A stretch of DNA of 64,000 nucleotides from Caldilineae bacterium (GTDB taxonomy: Bacteria > Chloroflexota > Anaerolineae > Epilineales > Epilineaceae): the NCBI GenBank assembly GCA_020634625.1, contig JACKBJ010000002.1:231942-295941 (forward strand), written 5' to 3'. The notes beneath the pieces were generated by a model. That model made no database searches and was not told where the DNA came from. It saw only the letters and a list, made by a program, of their open reading frames with translations. The position numbers were made by a program, and so were the translations under genes. Below are positions 60,301 to 64,000 of the stretch, in pieces (position 1 is the first letter of the stretch; the number at the start of each line of letters is the position of its first letter).

Positions 60301-62854
60301 CCACCGTCGAAGCGCGGAAGCGCCACAAGGCGTCGAAGATGTCGCCCGCCGGATCCTCGGCCAGAGCCAGCACGGCCTTGTCGACCAGGGCCAGCGCGAT
60401 CTGGGCCTGCACCGGCTGGCCCTGCGCGTCGCGCACCCGCAAGCGGATGCCCAGCGGCTCGCCCGGGCCGGCCTCGGCGCGATCGGGCAGGACCTCGACC
60501 CGCAGGCGGCGGTCCTCGGCCGCGACCCGCAGCTGGGTCTGGGCGGCGATCATCCGGCCCTCGGCGGCCGGTTCGCTATAGCGGTTGCCGCTTCGCGCGA
60601 CCGGCTCCCAGACCAGGACCCGCGCCGTGACGCCCGGCGCCATGTCGGCCGTGATCAAGAAGTCGACGGTGGTGGCGCCGACCAGCTCGACCACGCGCTC
60701 GGCGATGACCTCGTCGCGCTCCAGCGTGATCAGGGCGGTGGTGGTGTAGGGGCTCTTCACCAACAGCCGCACCCGGTCGCCCGGCGCGTAGCTGCCGCCG
60801 TCCGCCTCGATCTCCAGGCCGCCGGACCAGTACCAGGGCCGGCTGGCGCTGTAGAGCCAGGTGTAGCTGGATGCGCGGACCTCGCGGCCGGCATCGTCCA
60901 GTGCGCGAGCCTCGATGCGGTACCAGCCGACGTCCAGCTGCGTGAAGCGCGCGGTGGCGCGGCCCTCGGCGTCGCTGGTCAGGCGCTGGCGCTCGCTGAT
61001 CGGCTGATTTTCGCGGTACCAATAGGCGCGGGTCGCCACGACCTCGATCGAGCGGCCGGCGGCCGGGATGCCGTCGTGGCCCAGCGTGCGCAGGTCGACC
61101 TCCACCGGCTGGCCGAGCGGGCTGCCGTAGCGCCGGGTGCGCGCCGAGAGGGCGAAGGCGGCCGGGTGCACCGGCAGCCTGGCCGTGGCGTAGACCGGGC
61201 GCCGGCTGGCGTCCAGCACCTCGGCCTCGACGGTGAAGTCGGTCGAGCGGTAGCCGCCGTCCCGCTCGGCCTGCAGCGGCAGGGCGACCGTCAGCGTGAA
61301 GCGGCCCGTCTCGTCCAGCAGACCGCTCTGCTCGGCCAGCGGGCGGTTGCGGCTCCACCAGCGGTTGTCGTAGACCCGCAGGCTGAGCTCGCCGCCGGCC
61401 ACCGGCTTGCCGAAGTAGTAGTCGGCCTGAACGGCGACCTGGGCGGTGTCGCCCTTGATGTAGAAGTCCGCGTCGGGCTCGACCGTCACCTCGAAGTCGG
61501 GCTTGACGTAATCCTCGACCTGGAAGCTGCCGACGAAGGTCCGGCCCCTGGCCTGGACCTCGATGTGCCAGACGCCCAGCCCGACATCGTCGCCCAGGGC
61601 CAGCTGTCCGTGGACGCTGCCGAAGCCGTCGGCGGCCTCGATCCGTTGGTCGATCGCGTTGCCGGCCGCGTCGCGCAGGGTGACCGCGACCGGCTCGCCG
61701 GTGCCGATGGGCGCGAAGCCGTCGTCGGTGACCTGTTGCAGCACCGCCTTCCAGTGCACGACGTGACCGGGGCGGTAGATCGGCCGGTCGCTGTGGACAT
61801 GCGCCGCCAGCTCGAGCGCCTGGGGCAACGCCGCCTTGCTGCCGCGGGCTCCATAGTAGCCGCCGTTGTACCACCAGCCGTCCAGGCCGAGGGCGGCCGG
61901 CTGGCCTTCGAAGCGCGCCAGCAGCAGCGCCGCGTCGCCGCGCTCGGCCAGTCGGACCAGACCTTCGGCGTCCGCCAGCTGTTGGAGGCCGGCCTGACCC
62001 TGGTCGTCGTAGACCTGGAGTCGGGCGCCGGGCGCCGGTCGGCCCTCGGGCATGGCGCTCAGCCAGGCCAGCAGGCCCTTGCGGCCCGTCTTGGCCGTCA
62101 GCGCGTAGTCCGAGACGACCAGCAGCTGGCGGGCCGGCGCGAGCTGCGGGTGGCCGGCCTCGACCAGGTAGAGCCCCGGGGGGGTCTCGGCCGGCAGCGG
62201 GATGAAGGCCGGCGCATCCGTGGCGTCCACCGCGGCCTGCCAGGCCCGGATCGGGCTCAGGCCCAGCGGGTCGAGCGCGCTCGGATCGGGCTGGGCGCCG
62301 GCGGCCAGCTTCAGGTAGCGGGCGGCGAAGTCCGGCTCGTCCAGCGCGAAGAGGCGCATGGCGAAGATGGCCCGTGGATAGCCGGGTTGGATGGCCAGGC
62401 CGCGCGGGCCGCTGCTGCGCAGGTGCTGGACCGGCAGGTAGGGGCTGAAGCGCGGCTGCGCGTTCGGATGACCCGTCTCGAAGCGCCAGTCGAAGCGCTG
62501 CTCCAGGGCGACCGCGCCGGCGGCGTCCAGGATCCCGGCCTTCAGCGTGGCGCTGTAGGCCTGGCGGGCCGGGTGCAGGTCCCGCGGCACGAACTCCACG
62601 TGGCGCCGGTTGTCCACGGGCCACTCGAAGTGGCCGGCGATGCTCGGCGTCAGGACCAGGCTTGCCTGCACGCTGGCCCGGTCCATGTCTCGGTCGAAGT
62701 CGAGAACGATGCGGCTGCCGATCCAGACCTCGCGGCTGCCGTCGGCCGGTTGAACCCGCTGCACCGGCCCGGTCTGGGCTCGAGCCGGCAGGGCCAGCGC
62801 GATGGCGGCCAGGGTCAGGATGACGAGGCGGGTGGTGAGCTTGACGCGGGGCAT
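57302..62854 (-). CDS. Exported alpha-2-macroglobulin with dockerin-like and cohesin-like C-terminus
   Basis: 1850 residues from the ATG at 62854 (AGGAGG upstream). A signal peptide (LVILTLAAIALALPARA) leads into macroglobulin strand domains (WIGSRIVLDFDRDMDRASVQ, HSDRPIYRPGHVVHWKAVLQ, FQVEDYVKPDFEVTVEPDAD). A Thr/Pro/Ser stretch near 870-910 is a likely bait loop (PSPAPSSSPPTASPAPSATQ). The thioester CVEQ is at 1133-1136 in YPYGCVEQTMSRMLPN, followed by the alpha-toroid (GSWGWWQGGGNSYITAYVLQ). After the macroglobulin core come two EF-hand-like dockerin segments (DYDRDCRLTDFDAALVAADW and DLDGDRRLDVVDIALAGAHA). A cohesin-like strand domain follows, then the terminal ATRLWLPWLDRADRL. Bacterial macroglobulins trap proteases at the surface; a penicillin-binding partner (PbpC) is absent here. 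Confidence 0.88.
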   Translation of the reverse strand: MPRVKLTTRLVILTLAAIALALPARAQTGPVQRVQPADGSREVWIGSRIVLDFDRDMDRASVQASLVLTPSIAGHFEWPVDNRRHVEFVPRDLHPARQAYSATLKAGILDAAGAVALEQRFDWRFETGHPNAQPRFSPYLPVQHLRSSGPRGLAIQPGYPRAIFAMRLFALDEPDFAARYLKLAAGAQPDPSALDPLGLSPIRAWQAAVDATDAPAFIPLPAETPPGLYLVEAGHPQLAPARQLLVVSDYALTAKTGRKGLLAWLSAMPEGRPAPGARLQVYDDQGQAGLQQLADAEGLVRLAERGDAALLLARFEGQPAALGLDGWWYNGGYYGARGSKAALPQALELAAHVHSDRPIYRPGHVVHWKAVLQQVTDDGFAPIGTGEPVAVTLRDAAGNAIDQRIEAADGFGSVHGQLALGDDVGLGVWHIEVQARGRTFVGSFQVEDYVKPDFEVTVEPDADFYIKGDTAQVAVQADYYFGKPVAGGELSLRVYDNRWWSRNRPLAEQSGLLDETGRFTLTVALPLQAERDGGYRSTDFTVEAEVLDASRRPVYATARLPVHPAAFALSARTRRYGSPLGQPVEVDLRTLGHDGIPAAGRSIEVVATRAYWYRENQPISERQRLTSDAEGRATARFTQLDVGWYRIEARALDDAGREVRASSYTWLYSASRPWYWSGGLEIEADGGSYAPGDRVRLLVKSPYTTTALITLERDEVIAERVVELVGATTVDFLITADMAPGVTARVLVWEPVARSGNRYSEPAAEGRMIAAQTQLRVAAEDRRLRVEVLPDRAEAGPGEPLGIRLRVRDAQGQPVQAQIALALVDKAVLALAEDPAGDIFDALWRFRASTVAGHDGLTPSQWWVRYEYDRSKGYWGPSDPSPAPSSSPPTASPAPSATQAPGAPEPDDAAQAQPRRALPDTAYWNAVLETDAGGELRVTLTLPDSLTTWQALARAVDRSGRAGQATAEIVVSKPVIAEPALPRFVVQGDQLVLDLLSRNYASPSDLEAFVTLDSPGLIQLNPGTRSLALPYNQTRVARWSAVAAGVGRHELTAWLRTPMGDDGIAVPLEVQPFTVPERFGFSGALSSGAVTERFAVPFEAHPDDSELELLLSPSLAASILDGLEGLVGYPYGCVEQTMSRMLPNAVVGRLLIELDLDAPELEARLPELMRVGLQKLYGFQNGDGSWGWWQGGGNSYITAYVLQGLWLSKQAGYPVDDAVLDRGFAALARLLSAEANPRLSAYGLFVMAEAGRDDALLARQTYARRGGFDAFALGALALALDSAGEADLAANALSELVDKVDERGATASWPRGAATSWDYHSWRTMSSDTKNTAMALLALARLDPQSPLAPKALRWLMDQRQGRYWGWSTHDTAWTVLALTDWVVASGELTESYDWRVTLDGRELAAGRHVPGPIATLPPIRVSGAALSPGPHRLELSKTAGGTLYYSGAGRLALYYPDFQAAAAAGSGIALTREYLPIEGRAGAEGWQTGDLIDVRLNLTTSQDLHYVLVEDWLPAGFEAVNTALDTETQRLPSGERPWWRWWGYERRELRDERVTFFSSWLRAGTHRFEYAVRAVTPGRFGARPAEAYAMYRPELWGRSTSERVDVATKQVAERPFLSGDYDRDCRLTDFDAALVAADWAEGRPRRDLDGDRRLDVVDIALAGAHAGLVCGDAVPAPPPAAGTLPLRLQAPARIVRGEAFAIEIGLDAEASLGAWELGLALPAGAFDLLGLTPGEALEAAGVRTLGPSAAPADAGATTGPTPSGDTIALRLGGFVPGGTRLPTGTVLARLELRALTDAPAEIAVRSAAAAGPDGARLTVSADGTLVEPEPWQPATRLWLPWLDRADRLR

Positions 62855-62960
62855 GATCGACCTCCTCTGGACGCGGGCGGATCGGGCCGCGGGCACACGG
62901 TGCAGGGCGCCAGCGGCCGGCGAGCCGATGTCCCTGCTCGAGGCGGAGCCCTGGCCCGGA

Positions 62961-62969
62961 TGCTACAAT
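62961..62969 (+). promoter_or_regulatory. Extended -10 promoter for the gene at 63027
   Basis: TGC-TACAAT (TGn plus hexamer), about 57 nt before the ATG at 63027. No clear -35. Confidence 0.5.
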
Positions 62970-63026
62970 GCCTCGGTTCCTACGCCTGCCGCTCATCGGT
63001 TGTGACACACGAGGGTTGCGATCCCG

Positions 63027-64000
63027 ATGCTGCCCCTGCTGCTCTCGTTGCCCGAACGCGGCCTGCGCATCCTGGCCCTCGTGCTCGGGGGGCTGGCGCA
63101 GGAGGGGTCGGTCCTGCTGCCGGCCGACCTGCGCCGTTCGCGGCTCTACCAGACCAGCCTCGGGCGCTTCCTGCGGATCCTGGTCGAGGGCCTGGGCGGA
63201 GCGCGCGGCGTCTTCCCGGCGGACGGCGTCGCCGCGGGCGAGCTGGCGCTGCGCAAGACCGCCGGCAACGCGCTCGAGCTGGCCGGCCTGGCCTCGGTGG
63301 GCTTCTCGCCGCTCTGGCTGCTGGCCGTCGCGGCCGACCTGACCGGCGGCAGCAAGGCCTATGGCCGCGCCCTGCTGCACGAGCTGCAGCGCGACGGTCT
63401 GCTGCGGGCCGACACCGACTTCAGCTCGGTCGGCCGCCTGCTCGACGACCTGGAGGCGACCAGCGGCCTGGCCGCCGAGACCCTGGATCTGCCGCCGCTG
63501 AACCTGGCCGAGCTGCGCCGGACCCTGACCACCTTGCGCGACAATGCCGCCAGCATCCCCGAGCCGGGGCGGTTGGCCGAGATCTTCGACGCCATGGTGC
63601 GTGCGGCCGACCTGCAGGATCGCTCGCTGCGCTCGATCTCGCTGACGGTGGCCGAGGGTGCCTGGCGCGCCGGCGCCGACCTGCGCGATGCGCATATCTA
63701 CGACTACTTCCGCCAGGCCTTCGATCAGCTGGAGGCCGAGGGCGCCGGGGCCTACGCGCGGCGTCGCGGTCACCCCTATCGGACGGCGCTGGCCGGCCAC
63801 CTCGATCCGCGCCGACCGAGCTGTACCGAGCGGCGGCTGCGCGGGCGCCGCTCGGCGGGGGCGATGGCCGCGCCTGCCCGCGATGAGCTCCCCGACGACC
63901 CCTGGGGTGGACGCTTCGAGGCGGTTCCCCAGGCCCCGTCCGAGGGTCTCGCAGACGGCCGTGCCGACGCGCTCGCGGACGGCACCTCGCGGACGCCCAA
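63027..64000 (+). CDS. Hypothetical helical protein, 3' end beyond right edge
   Basis: Opens at the ATG at 63027 (MLPLLLSLPERGLRILALVL) and stays open to the edge, about 324 codons. GAGGG lies 11 nt upstream. The visible part is mainly helical: LRKTAGNALELAGLASVGFS, then PLWLLAVAADLTGGSKAYGR and ALLHELQRDGLLRADTDFSS, later IFDAMVRAADLQDRSLRSIS and HIYDYFRQAFDQLEAEG. The first ~115 residues are hydrophobic in places and could touch the membrane. A charged Ala/Asp/Gly stretch begins near residue 265. I do not recognise the family. It is divergent from the macroglobulin gene. Confidence 0.65.
   Translation, partial: MLPLLLSLPERGLRILALVLGGLAQEGSVLLPADLRRSRLYQTSLGRFLRILVEGLGGARGVFPADGVAAGELALRKTAGNALELAGLASVGFSPLWLLAVAADLTGGSKAYGRALLHELQRDGLLRADTDFSSVGRLLDDLEATSGLAAETLDLPPLNLAELRRTLTTLRDNAASIPEPGRLAEIFDAMVRAADLQDRSLRSISLTVAEGAWRAGADLRDAHIYDYFRQAFDQLEAEGAGAYARRRGHPYRTALAGHLDPRRPSCTERRLRGRRSAGAMAAPARDELPDDPWGGRFEAVPQAPSEGLADGRADALADGTSRTP

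Noticed and set aside
57224..63886. Plus-strand stop-free stretch of about 2200 codons opposite the macroglobulin gene
   Set aside because: It mirrors the minus-strand gene, has a biased Gln/Arg/Gly/Ala composition, no signal or domain and no ribosome site; stop codons are rare in any frame of such GC-rich DNA.

Overview
The window is very GC-rich bacterial chromosomal DNA with strong G/C preference at third codon positions. Roughly half of the proteins carry signal peptides or lipoboxes. Many exported proteins have Thr/Pro-rich linkers (TPT/SPT style) and a short hydrophobic motif of the type YLPLL near one end. That style of secretome, with single-copy sigma-70 promoters and a few apparently leaderless mRNAs, suggests a Chloroflexota bacterium of Anaerolineae type. 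This is an inference from protein style; no rRNA or other phylogenetic marker lies in the window. I saw no tRNA or rRNA gene, CRISPR array, transposase or phage gene.

Layout. 1-7.4 kb: surface polysaccharide genes: an O-antigen ligase-like protein (cut by the left edge), a methyltransferase-GT2-GT4 fusion and a glycosyltransferase with two tandem copies of one domain. 7.4-11.9 kb: small housekeeping and hypothetical genes (helix-hairpin-helix lipoprotein, ABM-like protein, DUF423, TerB-like, 3-methyladenine glycosylase I-like). 12-15.4 kb: an ECF sigma factor with a candidate anti-sigma, divergent from a DUF4097 solenoid protein; both divergent promoters share one ECF-like motif. 15.5-20.4 kb: two tandem exported S9 peptidases. 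20.8-26.5 kb: NTR/TIMP-like cysteine domain proteins, one with a large propeller-like region, around an LPG-synthase-type flippase. 26.6-32.6 kb: lipoprotein, exported metallophosphoesterase, EamA transporter, M23 peptidase, hypothetical exported protein. 32.8-38.8 kb: two large paralogous exported proteins of an unrecognised four-repeat architecture, separated by a 25-bp inverted repeat enclosing a C15 tract, then an exported propeller-like protein. 38.8-43.7 kb: a frameshifted extracellular nuclease, an MBL-fold hydrolase and a PepF-like peptidase. 43.7-48.1 kb: an exported fusion of two DUF1566 domains with a glucan-water-dikinase-like phosphohistidine/ATP-grasp module. 48.4-57.1 kb: small secreted protein, exported class C beta-lactamase-like hydrolase, beta-helix protein, HAD phosphatase, AcuI-like reductase, YpfJ-like metallopeptidase. 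57.3-62.9 kb: a giant alpha-2-macroglobulin with dockerin-like and cohesin-like C-terminal domains. A hypothetical gene runs off the right edge.

How the genes fit together. The dominant theme is the cell surface: polysaccharide synthesis and ligation, exported peptidases (S9 pair, M23, YpfJ) beside a protease-trapping macroglobulin, glycan-binding or glycan-modifying proteins, and a family of repeat proteins sharing an LPxL-type motif. An ECF sigma module may sense envelope state and drive the DUF4097 gene. The best candidates for something undescribed are the shared YLPLL motif, the twin repeat proteins at 32.8-37.2 kb, and the exported DUF1566-dikinase fusion.
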